Positions 53,461 to 64,000 of a stretch of 64,000 bases of DNA are shown piece after piece (the first letter of the stretch is position 1; every line of letters starts with the position of its first letter). The stretch comes from Agelaius tricolor (Eukaryota > Chordata > Aves > Passeriformes > Icteridae). A program made the translations under genes and the position numbers. Below the pieces are notes generated by a model that made no database searches, had not been told where the DNA came from, and worked only from the letters and a program-made list of their open reading frames with translations. The stretch spans positions 9,377,501-9,441,500 of the forward strand of contig JALJCS010000024.1 in the NCBI GenBank assembly GCA_023055355.1, written 5' to 3'.

Positions 53461-55771
53461 TCAGAAGAGGTCTGTGTCAGAAGCTGAGAGCTGAGGAGCA
53501 AATGAAGCCCGTGCAAAAATATGATTTCTGTCATTAAGACAAGCGCTTCCGTGGGGAAAAGGATCTGTCCATTCTTCTGCCCCTCAGCTCATAGGTGGCG
53601 CCAGGCTCGTCACCTGCATCGTCCAGAGCCAACTGCTAATCTGGTGTTGCCCACTGTGGGGACATGAGCCTTGTAATTTGGGATTGATCCATGGCAGCCC
53701 CAAGAAAGGCTCTCCGGGCATGGGTACATCCAGGAGGGACCATGACTGGACCTGTGCAGGGTGGCATCACTCAACTGACAGGCGAAGGGGTGGAAGAAGA
53801 TTCAGCCACCACAGTTTGAGTGCTCTTGCTGCTTCACTGCAGTGTGCTGCGTAACTGTGAATAAACTGGGACTTTGCCTCACGTGCTGTGAAGAGGGCAC
53901 AAATTAGAAACCCAGAATAACTGAGGTTGGCAGGGACCTCTGGAAAAGTCCTGGTGCAACCTGCTGCTCAGTTGAGGGCCAGCTCTGAAGCTCAATCTAA
54001 CTTCATGGTAAGATAAGGATACTCAGGCCTAAATGTAAGAAAACAAGTTTGAAAGACTGTTGACAAAAGTAATGACTCCAGGTATAGGCACCCAACAAAG
54101 GAGATCTGGGCTGGTTAAACCCAAGGTGAGTAAAGTTAATAAACCAGCTTTAGCTGTAATCTGCCTTTACCCTAATGGCCTAGAAAATTAGGATTACAAA
54201 GGCTTTTCTAGGAAGATTAATAGAAAAAATAGTATCCACTGGTTTAACTGTACCATTTACAGGCCTGTGATGACTACCACAGTGACCTACAGTGACCTGG
54301 TTTTACCAAATTCATGTAAAAACTACTTTCAGCAAGCTATATGACTATGTATTAGCTGCACACCTTCAGTGCTAGGAGACCTGTGGTAATCTGCCCTGTT
54401 ATTACTGTAATAGCTCAAACCAAAAGGCAGTTTCAAATTCAGGATAACTCTCCATTTCAAAAGAAATGCAGAATAAAAGTTAAAATAGTATTTTTTTAAA
54501 TCACATGTGCTTTTTCTGCAGCTCCCAATAAAATCCTCTTTCAGAGTTCCAAGCACAGCCCCACAATCTCAAAACAACCTCTGTGCAGCCTTCCCCCTTG
54601 TTCTTCCAGCACAGTGTCTGAACCAAAAGAAGATATTGCTCCTTATCTAGGAGTCTCCAGATGCCAGTTGTGGATATTCTGTTCCAAACACCCTGTCAAC
54701 AGGAGCCTAGGAAGCACCACATGACCCAGGTCACCAGTAGCTGCCTCTGAAGGGGACTCCTGAAGTGCCATGGATTAAATTCATTTATTAAGTACATTTT
54801 GTGTATGGAGAAAGTTAATTTTTGGTCTCAGATCTTGATTCTGGAGACAATATCAAAAGCTCAGAAGGCCAAGGAGAAGCCATAGGGAGCTAAGGAAGGT
54901 GAAACGGGAGTGTGAGACAAGACTGACTTTGCATCCATTTAGTTTTCTCACAGCATCTTATCCCTCTGAAACACTACCCTTGTAAAGCAAAAACCACTGG
55001 GTTTAAGTGAGCAGAAAGTTAATTTTCCAGACAAAACCCTCCTGACTCTTGTAAACTGGTCTCAAGGACAGCTGTGGTCCAACACTTGTTTGAATCACTG
55101 CTGTTGGGCATGTTCTTTAGGGACACACAAGTTGGGCAGTGATTCAACAGTTCATAGAAGACACACCAGCAGAAAGTGATTCCTGTTGGAATAACAGTTC
55201 CACTCTGAGTGAGTCACCTTCCATCTTTTGCACCTCTGCACAAAGAGGAACAAGAGAAAAATGCAATGCAGAATGATTAAGGAAACATTGACCAACCACA
55301 ACTGTATCAACCAACATGAAGGGGTCATTTCCCCATTATTAGGAATACAATAATTTTGATTCTTACATCATGCCCTGTCTCCTGTGTAACTGTGAATATT
55401 ACCCACAGTTTGTAGAATAACCTAAAAGTATTCAGAAGAGATGGAAGGGCCCAAGTCCCTACATGTTAAAACTGGCAAGCAAAACCTAATCCTTCATCCG
55501 AATAAATGTGGCTGGACTTTGTCATGCTCATCCATTTTGCATTCACCACTGGGTTTGACAGGCTGGGCTCCTGAGAGCAGCAGCAAAGAGATGGTAACAT
55601 CCACATTCCTAAAAGTCAAGCTCTCTGTATCTGTCAGCTACTGACACTTCCCATAATGAGACTTAAAAAGGAAAAGAAAATCAGGCAGTTGTTGCAGAAC
55701 TAATGAAGCCTGGTTTCCTCTAGCCTTGCACCCTATGGTCAGCTGCAAGGTCTGCTTGAGTCTTTCCCCAC
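53461..55771. other. Upstream flank of SORCS2
   Basis: Beyond the CpG island the sequence is unique-looking apart from the short CR1 tail. A moderately GC-rich block at 53560-53890, ending with AATAAA at 53860-53865, could be an eroded retroelement or the end of an unknown plus-strand transcript; neither is established. Confidence 0.5.
53912..53993 (-). mobile_element. CR1 LINE 3' fragment just upstream of the SORCS2 promoter
   Basis: Short CR1 tail in minus orientation: 'cagaataactgaggttggc', 'agggacctctgga', 'gtcctggtgcaacctgctgctca' and 'gggccagct'. It resembles the CR1 subfamilies whose 3' ends carry 'acctctggagatc'-type sequence. It lies about 0.45 kb beyond the CpG island. Confidence 0.75.
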
Positions 55772-55818
55772 TGTGAGAATATCTTTTCCATGATTTTCAC
55801 AGGAACCTAGCAAACCCA
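55772..55818 (+). repeat. 47-bp inverted repeat, left arm
   Basis: The sequence from TGTGAGAATATC to GCAAACCCA is exactly the reverse complement of 56748-56794. Similarity stops abruptly at both ends of the arm. No mobile-element family was recognised in or around it. Confidence 0.95.
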
Positions 55819-56747
55819 CTAATAAAGTTCTCCTTGTCTGCCCAATCACAAAACTTGGCATTTATTTTTGTGATCACCCCCAGTTTGCCAATTTAGCTGA
55901 AATTGTCTTAAGGGTTCAGAAGACTCTGGCCAAGGTGGGTGGACAAATCCACAGCCCAATGAATCACTCACTGACAAAGACTAATCAAGCCTTTTATTCT
56001 TAGGAAAGTTAATTAAATATTTTACCTAAAGAATGCTAAAGCTGCGAGAAATGGATGCAATTCTTATGTATAAATTGTGAGACTTGAATACATGGAGATG
56101 AATCACTCAACCCTCAACTATACTTGTCACTAATTGAATCCCTTAGTATCAGGCTTTTAAGAGGTCAAGGATTTAATGGAATCAAAAGTAACTTCTCCAT
56201 TTTCCTTTCTTTAGAGATTATCATAACCAAGACAGATGTGTGGGCAACACAATGAAAATCTTTGCACCATCTCCTGTCTCTGGCACTTAGTGAAAGACTT
56301 CTTGCCTGGCTTCTTCAATGGCTGTTGAAGCTGGGTTTATATCAACCAGATTAATACATACTTGCTAAATACTGCAATCTAATAAATATTTCACATTTAA
56401 TATATCAGTAATCCACAATAATAAAATGTATCTCTAGACAAGGGATGCTGTAGAAACAATACCTATATGGTATTATTTCACTGTGGTGCACACTTAATGA
56501 CAGTAGAGTTTCAAAATACAAGTATGGAGCAGATTGGATGAAAATGCTAAGATTTGCAAAACTGGAAAAGAAGCTTCATTATATAACTCCCATTAATGCA
56601 TTCAAAGTCCTGTGGCTAAGTCACCTGAGATAAAATGATGTCTTTATTTTGTCCAAAGTCAGGTGACTGCATCACAGGTCAGAGGCAAATTGTCTTAGAT
56701 GGGTACTGTACAAAAAGAGAAACAAAGGTTGATCCAGCTTCCATCCA
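55819..56747. other. Spacer between the inverted-repeat arms
   Basis: 929 bp of ordinary AT-rich sequence. No open frame of useful length, no transposase-like translation, and no CR1 or LTR motif was recognised. If the arms were terminal repeats of a transposon this would be its cargo, but nothing inside supports that. Confidence 0.6.
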
Positions 56748-56794
56748 TGGGTTTGCTAGGTTCCTGTGAAAATCATGGAAAAGATATTCTCACA
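56748..56794 (-). repeat. 47-bp inverted repeat, right arm
   Basis: Exact reverse complement of 55772-55818, separated by 929 bp. The flanks (AGCTTCCATCCA to the left, ATGTTTGG to the right) do not resemble those of the other arm, and no target-site duplication is apparent outside the two arms. Confidence 0.95.
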
Positions 56795-59700
56795 ATGTTT
56801 GGTTATGCAAAGGACAATCAAAACAACACACTTCTAGTCCAAAGCATGACCAGAATATTTAATTACTTCTTATTCTGTTGTGACTATTCTAGGTGAAATG
56901 CAAACACAAGAGAAGTGCTGCTGATTTTTATGGGCTTGTTAGCATCAAGGTTGATAATAAAGGAAGGAAGCTAACTGACAGACTAGCAAATATAATTTTG
57001 TTTAGAAAGCCCAAGCAAGCTAAGCAATGTAAGAGACCAACTCTGATAAGTGAGGAGCCCTCCCAGTTTCAAGTCTTGTTTAACTGGAACTTCTTAAGAG
57101 GTGCCAAAAGGATGGTTTAGATTTAGTTTAAGAATTCCTAAAACAAAGAGGCTTCCCTAAATGTCTGTAATTTTTTATGTCTCTTATAAACTCTGGCTCA
57201 GCAAATACACAGGGGCAGACAAAAAGATAAATTACTGAGTATCACAAACCTCTAAGCTCCTCTAGTCCCAAAATAGAAATGGCTCAAAAATCCAAGGCAA
57301 GTTTTGTCCTGTTAATGGCAGAATTATTAGTGCTATACTAATAACATTTACTTACATTTTTACTGACTGTCAGATTAGATTAAAAGGCTTCAATTAATCC
57401 ACTTTATTTTTTACCACATCAATTTCTGATCAAGCTTCAGCTACAGAAAGCTTCAAAGTCTGCTCAGGCAGAAACCAATATGCAATACTAATACTCCTTT
57501 TGTTTGCAAATAAAAATATTGATAACAATTTGTTACATGTTTCACCCTCACAGCTGCCTTAGCTTTAATAAATCAAGATGACTGCAGATGCACAATATGG
57601 TAGAAAATCACAGAAGAATTACCCACTTAAGCATGCTCCTCATATATTGTTCTCCTCTTTTAAAGGTTGATTTAAACTAATGTATCAAGGTGCATTTAGG
57701 ATGCCTTTTTCTATTCATTAGATCCATAACAATTTCCAGTTACATTGTGTTTATGTTGATCACATCACTAAAAGCACAAGGACCTGCAGGTTTTTTGACA
57801 AAATGCACATGCATGAAAGCAACTGAATCTCACACATTTATCAAAATGCCCAACTCCAAAACTCCTTATGATTCACTCTGACCATATCATTAGATAACAA
57901 CTTAATAAACAGCAAAGCTTTACTACCTCGTTAGTCAATTAACAAAACCCAAATGCTTTCTTCTTTGTTAAATGAAAATTATTATACATAATACCATACT
58001 CTTATGCCAAACAGCAGAGCTTTTATTTAGCTATGCCTCTGAGGTTCCAAAATAATTTTATTTGTACACTGCAACTACCAAAAAAAAATCTTTCTATAGT
58101 CAACAAATCTAGGTGTCTTAACACTTTTCTCAGTAGTTGCTCCATTTGACAGAATAAAAAACAAAGCAGGTGTCAGGTTGTTTTTTTCTCATTAATTCAT
58201 TGATGCATTGCTGTCAGCAGCCAGTCCAGATGCCCACAGAAGAAAGCTTAATTAATAGGTAGCATTCCTTGTCACAAAGAAAAAAAAAACTCTACTTCTG
58301 TGGGAAGTTGTGAAGTAAAAAAAAGTGAGTAACTGCCTTTGTTCTATGAAGAACTGACTAAGCTACAAAGTACATGTTCAATTATGCTGTTCAAATTTGA
58401 ACAATATAAAAGAGTGGATTTCAGTATAGTGTATTATCTCTGATTATTACAGAGAGCTCTCTCCAGGTATGGGTATACTAGCTGGCATGCACTTATGAGA
58501 AAAAATTTGGAAGAGCTCTAAGTGATTTAAGGAAAACCTAAATAGCTTCCAATTTTACCAATCTCAAGTTAGCAAACAGCATGTACACAGAGAAAACTGA
58601 CACAACTACCCCTTGGCCAGTGGCCTGTAAGCAGGCAGTCACTGATTCAATGAAAGCAATTGAGCAGCTAGGCACTTTTACTAGTGAGTAGGTAAATATA
58701 CATTATAGTTTTGTTTAGTTCTAGCTCATAAAATAAAAGAGAAAACAAGTTGTACAATCGCTGTCACTGAGAAAACAGGCTGACAATTAATACAAGCTGG
58801 CTTGATCTCCTTGGGTTTTATCTTCCATCAATCAAAAGAAAAAAACCCAGCTAACCTGTACACATTTGTTATGCCACAAAGTGGCTTAGTCTGAAACAGA
58901 AAATAAAAGGTGAAGTGTAATGTTGTGGTGGCTATTGTAAGATTATCTGTCTTCAACCTTCATAATTTCTCATCAACAATTAATGAGCAGAGCTCTGAAA
59001 ACATGGGAGCCATCTACACCTTAAGAGCTCAGAAGAGAACAAGACATTTTTGGTTTATGTGGCCAGCTAGACTATGGGAACTTGGTTTTCCAAGAACAGC
59101 TTTCACTTGTGTCTTTTCTGCCCTAAAATTTCATGGAGCTTATTTGGCAAAATATGGAAAGTTGAGAAATATTTGGGTATTTAGATAATCACAATGTGAT
59201 GTGAAGGATGTAATCCTCAGGTTTAGATTCATCTTCCTATTTGTCTATTAAGTTCCTTTTATTTCAAATATAATGTTAATGTCCTACCAACCACTTAAAT
59301 TCTGATCTAATCTTAACAGTACTTTTATCAGTGTCATTTTATTAAACAGTTTGCTAATACAGCTGCATTTCTGAGAAAATGGTGTGAGAAAAATAAATAT
59401 TAAGCTGACCTAAAACCAAACCATTTTAAATCAGTCTTAGTCTTTTCCAAAGTGTCCAGAGTTCCAGCTGGAAGATCTGGAGACATCATAAAGGCACCAT
59501 TTTTCTAGGAGGAGATGTTCCCACCTGGTAGATGTTTAGTGGGAAGTCAGTATGACATGTTTACAGCTACCTCAGTCCCCTTGAACTCTTCATGCAAAGA
59601 GCTTAGCAAGGAATGCAGATGTGAGCAGGCTCCAGTTAATGGTGAATATGTTTTGACCAGAGAGCAAATCCTTTCTACTGCAAGCATGCAAGCTTCAGTG

Positions 59701-61139
59701 GGTGTGGGACTGGGACCTAACTGTGTGGTCTTGTGTGCCTATTCCAAGGGTTGGGGAAGGCTTTTGCTCTGAGTTTTCCAGGGAGTGTGCTAAATTTTGT
59801 CTCATGGCTGAGGTCTGCAGATACAGCACTGGCTGGTTCAAAGCCAAACCAAGAAAAATGAGAGGGTTTTCTGCAGAAGACATATTCAGCTAAAACATCA
59901 TAGAAAACCACGCTATTTTTAAGCTGTGAAATAGATTTACTTAAAGTAACAGCCTTCAGGAGTGTCTTCTTTAAATAATTAACAGAACTGTACATGAATT
60001 TTGTTTAGGTGGTACTTTTTTTTTCTGAGCTGATTTATTCTTTTTCATGTCCCTTTTTTTTCCTTGTTTGCTTGCTATAAAAATTTGCATGGTCTCAGTG
60101 AATAGATAGAGATAAGTCTTTCCCCAAAAAAGGAAGTTACTGAAATAATGTAGCACTGTGAAAAATGTGTACTATCAGATGCCAGGGAACCTGACTGCCA
60201 CACATTTTGGAGAAGATCATTTTCAAAAAAAAAAAAAGCTGTATGAGTAATACTGAAAATTAAAGTAATAGAAACATAATAGACAACTGGTGCCAATTCC
60301 TCTCCTACAAACTATTGTTTTTGAAAAGCAAAACAGCTGGAGGCAGATGTTTTATGTAAGTAAAAGGCTGGAGGGCTTTGGAATCACGAACTGGAGAAAT
60401 ACAAAGCACTTCACACTTTCCAAGGCACCCCTTATCGATTCCATTTCTCCACTTAAGAATTCATTTCCTTTAAGTCACTCTTGCTCTGCATTTGAGCCAG
60501 TTAAACAAAACCCTACCATATTTTTAACATCTTAAAAATCTTATTTTATGCACAAAGCCAGGTTACTTATATCAAGACACTAAAGGTATATATACTATAT
60601 ACCTTTTGTCATTGTCCTATGAACACAGGATGACCTAACTACCCTGGGAAAAACCAGACTGGTGCATAAATATCACACTGTTTTGAACAGCCCTCTATAA
60701 GTCCTAGCATTGGTACCTCATTTAAACACAAAGAATGAAAAGGTAAAGTATTTATCTATCTTTTTTGTTTTCTATGTGGTATTTTCTCTCCAGTCCCAAA
60801 CATTTGTGGCCGACTGTGAAGCTTCCTTTCACCCAGAATCTTGAAAGTGTCTGAATGTCTCAAAATGCAGGTAGACATTTTCAATGCTCTTGGTTCCTAA
60901 TTTCTAGGAAGATCAATGGGAGCTATAAGCCCATATGCATTAGAAAATGCATTTGCACTTAAAATCTGGCATTAGTGGCTGTTTCCATTTTCTTTGGAAT
61001 TATCAAGAAGAGGGAAGTCTGGCAAACATCTGTGTTTTTTCCATATGCCTGGTACATCATTCTGGTACTTTGAACCTGGCAACAAGCACCATGTGAGAGG
61101 AAAGGAAGAGCAAATGTGTGTCCATAGGAAATAATTCAC
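56795..61139. other. Upstream intergenic DNA, nothing recognised
   Basis: AT-rich sequence with short A or T runs and the palindrome near 60.59 kb. Open frames are at most about 92 codons and lack domains. No exon of a neighbouring gene was recognised. Confidence 0.55.
60582..60606. repeat. AT-rich palindrome
   Basis: AAAGGTATAT, five bases, then ATATACCTTT: perfect 10-base arms. AT-rich palindromes can extrude and mutate quickly; no function is implied. Confidence 0.85.
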
Positions 61140-61297
61140 TTGCCCAGAGGGGCTGTGGACTCTCCAGCCCTGGAAGTGTTCAAGACCAGCCTAAAAGGGG
61201 CTCTGAGTAACCTGGTGGAAGGATCCCTGCACATGAGAGGGGGTGGAACTGGATGATCTTTAAGGTCCCTTCCAACCCAAACCATCCAGTGATTCTA
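61140..61297 (+). mobile_element. CR1 LINE 3' end, plus orientation
   Basis: The sequence runs 'ttgcccagaggggctgtgg', 'ccctggaagtgttcaagacc', 'ctgagtaacctggtggaagg', 'ggaactggatgatctttaag', 'gtcccttccaacccaaacca' and ends in a 'gtgattcta' octamer-like tail. It is a short 5'-truncated copy. Confidence 0.92.
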
Positions 61298-61698
61298 ATG
61301 CACAAAGTTTGTACAACAGCTTATAGAGTCACAATATTTTTCATAGAGCTCCAGCTGTAAGATCAGGAGATTACGTAAAAGTCTCAGTGCTGGCTTTAGC
61401 AAGTGTGACAGTCCTCATGTCTTCAAAGAAAGACTGAAAACACAGAATAAATTAATCCTCTACACTCAGGATACTGGAAAACAAAAAATAGAGGGATCAA
61501 GAACTTCATTTTAATTTTACATTATTTAACACATTCTCATGATTTTTCAACATTTTAGTTTTTCTTTCACAGTGCTGTGGCAGAAGGGTCTAGCATGATG
61601 TTCTCACCATCTTCTGCCTGACTAAACTTGCAAAAGCATTTGGTGGTTATCACATTACTGGACTTGAGATGATTGCTTCTGCTTTTGAAATGATACTT
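61298..61698. other. Spacer between two facing CR1 tails
   Basis: About 400 bp of unique-looking AT-rich sequence with no recognisable element. Confidence 0.6.
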
Positions 61699-61830
61699 AG
61701 AATCACAGCATCATAGAATGATTTGGGTTGGAAGGGATCTTAAAGATCATCTAGTTTTGACTAGATGCCATGGGCAGGGAACCTCCCACTAGATCAGACT
61801 GCTTAAAGCACCATCCAGCCTGGCCTTAGG
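61699..61830 (-). mobile_element. CR1 LINE 3' end, minus orientation
   Basis: Reverse orientation of the same 3' end: 'agaatcacagcatcatagaa', 'tgatttgggttggaaggga', 'tcttaaagatcatctagttt', 'tgccatgggcagggaacctc' and 'ccatccagcctggcctta'. It faces the copy ending at 61297, tail to tail, about 400 bp apart. Confidence 0.92.
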
Positions 61831-64000
61831 AAGTAATTTTCATGAAAAAGGAACTTAACCTAGAATTCTTTTTTTCCAGCTTTGGTTGAATAATTCTGTA
61901 TCCCTGAACTATAGAAGACAGAACACAAAATCTGGGGAAAATTACATTTGAAACACCTAAGAAAACAAATCTGCTTAGGGCTCATGAAAGAGTGTTTGAA
62001 ATCTGAATTTGCATCACAAAAACTGTAAAAATTGACAAAGAAACAGAGAATGACTTTCATGTACATTTCAGTGACAACACTACTGCTAAAGTCCCACACC
62101 TCACTCTAACTTCATATATGATTCAGAGACTAGCCAAAGAAGTAGCACATTTATCCACTGAAATACTTAAAATACAGTGTTAGAAAAAAACCCAATCAAA
62201 CAGAATGATCATATCTTTGCTTCAAAGACAACTTGCTCAAGAAAAATACAGTAAGCCCACAGATTTGTTTCTGCTATTGTAAAGATTCTGCAGTTTTAGT
62301 CTGCTGTAATCATATAAATTCATCCATCCATAAACTTAACTACTGTAAGTCTTATTCAAGAAAAGCCATTAAAAATACCTGAATGGCAGAGCAAAAATAG
62401 CAGTCTGAAAAGCAAATAAACCATCCATAGCTATTTTTATAAGACTGAAACTACCTACAACATACTGTCAAAAATTACTTTTCCCCATGAATTTTAAAAC
62501 TGTTTTATGTGGCAAAAAATAATCACCCTTTGTGCCTATAGTGCAGTGTTTATATGTTTTCCCTTGTTCAGTTTTTGATACGGGAATAAATCATTGTTCC
62601 TGCAATTTTCCAGCAGTAGTTCCAGCTCTTGTAGTTTCAGCCTGCATAGAACTGCATGAAAGGATACAAATCTTCTGATTTGGGAGAAAAAAATAAAATT
62701 AAAAAAAACCAGACTTCTCATGAGGTTTCTGTTGTCAGCAGAAAATATTAGTGAAGAGATTCAGTTGTAGATATCTTGCTACAAAAGTTTTCTCATCTCT
62801 AGTTTATTTCTACCACTTCATTTTCAAAGCACTTTAATTTTCTAGTTTTTCCACCTCAGCTGTATTAGTAGTTATCCCTAGGGATATGAGTATTACTGTG
62901 AATCAGGTGCATGCCCAAGTATCCTTCCATGTCCAAAACCAGTCTAATTCTTTGTCCAGCTGTGGAGTATTGCATATGGCTGCTGGACTTCATTAGTTTG
63001 ATCAGTCATCACAGCAGCATTTGATACAGTGCCTGTCACTGTTAGGTTATAAATTATGAAGAATATATTGAATACATTACTGATTTTGCAATTAAAAAAA
63101 AAAGGCAGTAAAGGAAGATCCTTACCAAGGCTCTCAAATCAGCAGAGACCTTGAGTATATAATTAACTCATTTAACTTAAGTCATGCAAATGGATCCACT
63201 GATTTCACTAGGAATCTTCCTTTGCATGCCTTGAAGAAAAACATTTTAATGAGTTTTTTTAAAAGGGTTAAAATGGTGCAACTATTCACTTCATGTCATT
63301 GCATCCACTAAGCATTAGCATTTCAGAGAAGGATTCACTTCATGGTTGTGTTTCCCATACTACTGATGCCTCAATGTAAGCTGTCATATTGGTCATCTGG
63401 ACCTTTTATTTACCTTATTTATTTACCTTATTAGCCTCACTCATGCTGTGACCCCTAAACCAGGTTGGAAACCCATTTGCAACACAAAGGGAGAGGCCAC
63501 TGAGTAATCCAAGGTTTTTAGGTCCTAGAGGGATGACACCTTAGAGACACCTGGATCCCAAGTGTGCCACCAGGTCAACAGACCACTCAAATTAAAGGAT
63601 ATTTCAGGGTATGGGTTCTACAGAGGATGCTGATCTAGGACAGGTCATGCAATGCAACAGAAATACTGCTGCTACTTCTGGCCACACACACCTACCAGAG
63701 AATAAAAGCAGCCTCTGGCCATTCAGAAGTTCACCACCTCTGACATATACATCAACATAAATAATGTCTGAACAGCTACAGCCATCCACTTACTGCTTCT
63801 CTTACTATAAATGTTGGGGGTGACCCTAAGAAAGCCTTACTGACATGCAAACCAAGCCTACAGGGATCTTCTTCAGGTGGCTGTAAGCCTTACATAAGCT
63901 CAAGTGGAAAAAAATGTTCCAAGAAAGATCCCATTAGAGCCATAATGCAAATAAGATATGTTTCCTAACTTTTTTTTTCTTTTTTACTTGGTTCCATTAC
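61831..64000. other. Distal upstream intergenic DNA, nothing recognised
   Basis: AT-rich. A 13-base ATTTACCTTATTT-type unit is duplicated near 63408-63432. No gene or mobile element was recognised up to the window edge. Confidence 0.55.

Noticed and set aside
52169..53494. Several long open frames on both strands of the CpG island (up to 302 codons)
   Set aside because: They arise from lack of stop codons in GC-rich DNA. Only the frame holding the VPS10 start is real, and only between 52663 and 53016. The 53388 and 53074 frame starts are GTG, not ATG.
55772..56794. Interpretation of the 47-bp inverted repeat as terminal repeats of a known DNA transposon
   Set aside because: No target-site duplication, no known terminal motif and no transposase remnant in the spacer, so the class was not assigned.
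56699..57120. Two adjacent plus-strand frames (65 and 75 codons) covering the right inverted-repeat arm
   Set aside because: Considered as a decayed transposase, but the translations show no catalytic or DNA-binding motif and the frames stop quickly.

Overview
This is a vertebrate nuclear window, almost certainly from a bird. The evidence is several chicken-repeat-1 (CR1) LINE 3' fragments with typical avian tails, an avian-type endogenous-retrovirus LTR, an AT-rich non-coding background, and one sharp CpG island holding a recognisable first exon. The exact species cannot be read from the sequence; a neoavian bird, perhaps a passerine, is my guess.

Only one coding exon can be supported: exon 1 of SORCS2 (sortilin-related VPS10-domain receptor 2) on the minus strand, 52663-53016. 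It encodes 118 residues: a signal peptide with a nine-leucine run encoded by (CTG)9, a poorly conserved propeptide with an RSRR furin-type site, and the start of the VPS10 domain. It ends exactly at a GTGAGT donor. Positions 1-52662 are therefore the 5' part of SORCS2 intron 1, transcribed right to left, and no second exon was seen there. Positions above 53016 are 5' UTR and promoter (CpG island about 51.9-53.5 kb, GC boxes, two G-quadruplex motifs, a possible uORF), followed by upstream intergenic DNA to 64000.

Repeats are sparse. CR1 pieces lie at 6941-7234 (+), 14970-15265 (+, old), 31738-32000 (+, old), 46091-46310 (-), 53912-53993 (-), 61140-61297 (+) and 61699-61830 (-). At 34965-35980 an LTR on the plus strand is joined tail to tail to a second LTR-like sequence on the minus strand across a short primer-binding-site-like spacer. 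Upstream of the promoter, a perfect 47-bp inverted repeat (55772-55818 and 56748-56794) is separated by 929 bp and is the most unexplained structure here.

Every other open frame checked is short, lacks a recognised domain and looks like chance. No tRNA, rRNA, CRISPR array or bacterial-type feature was seen. I found no convincing new biological system.
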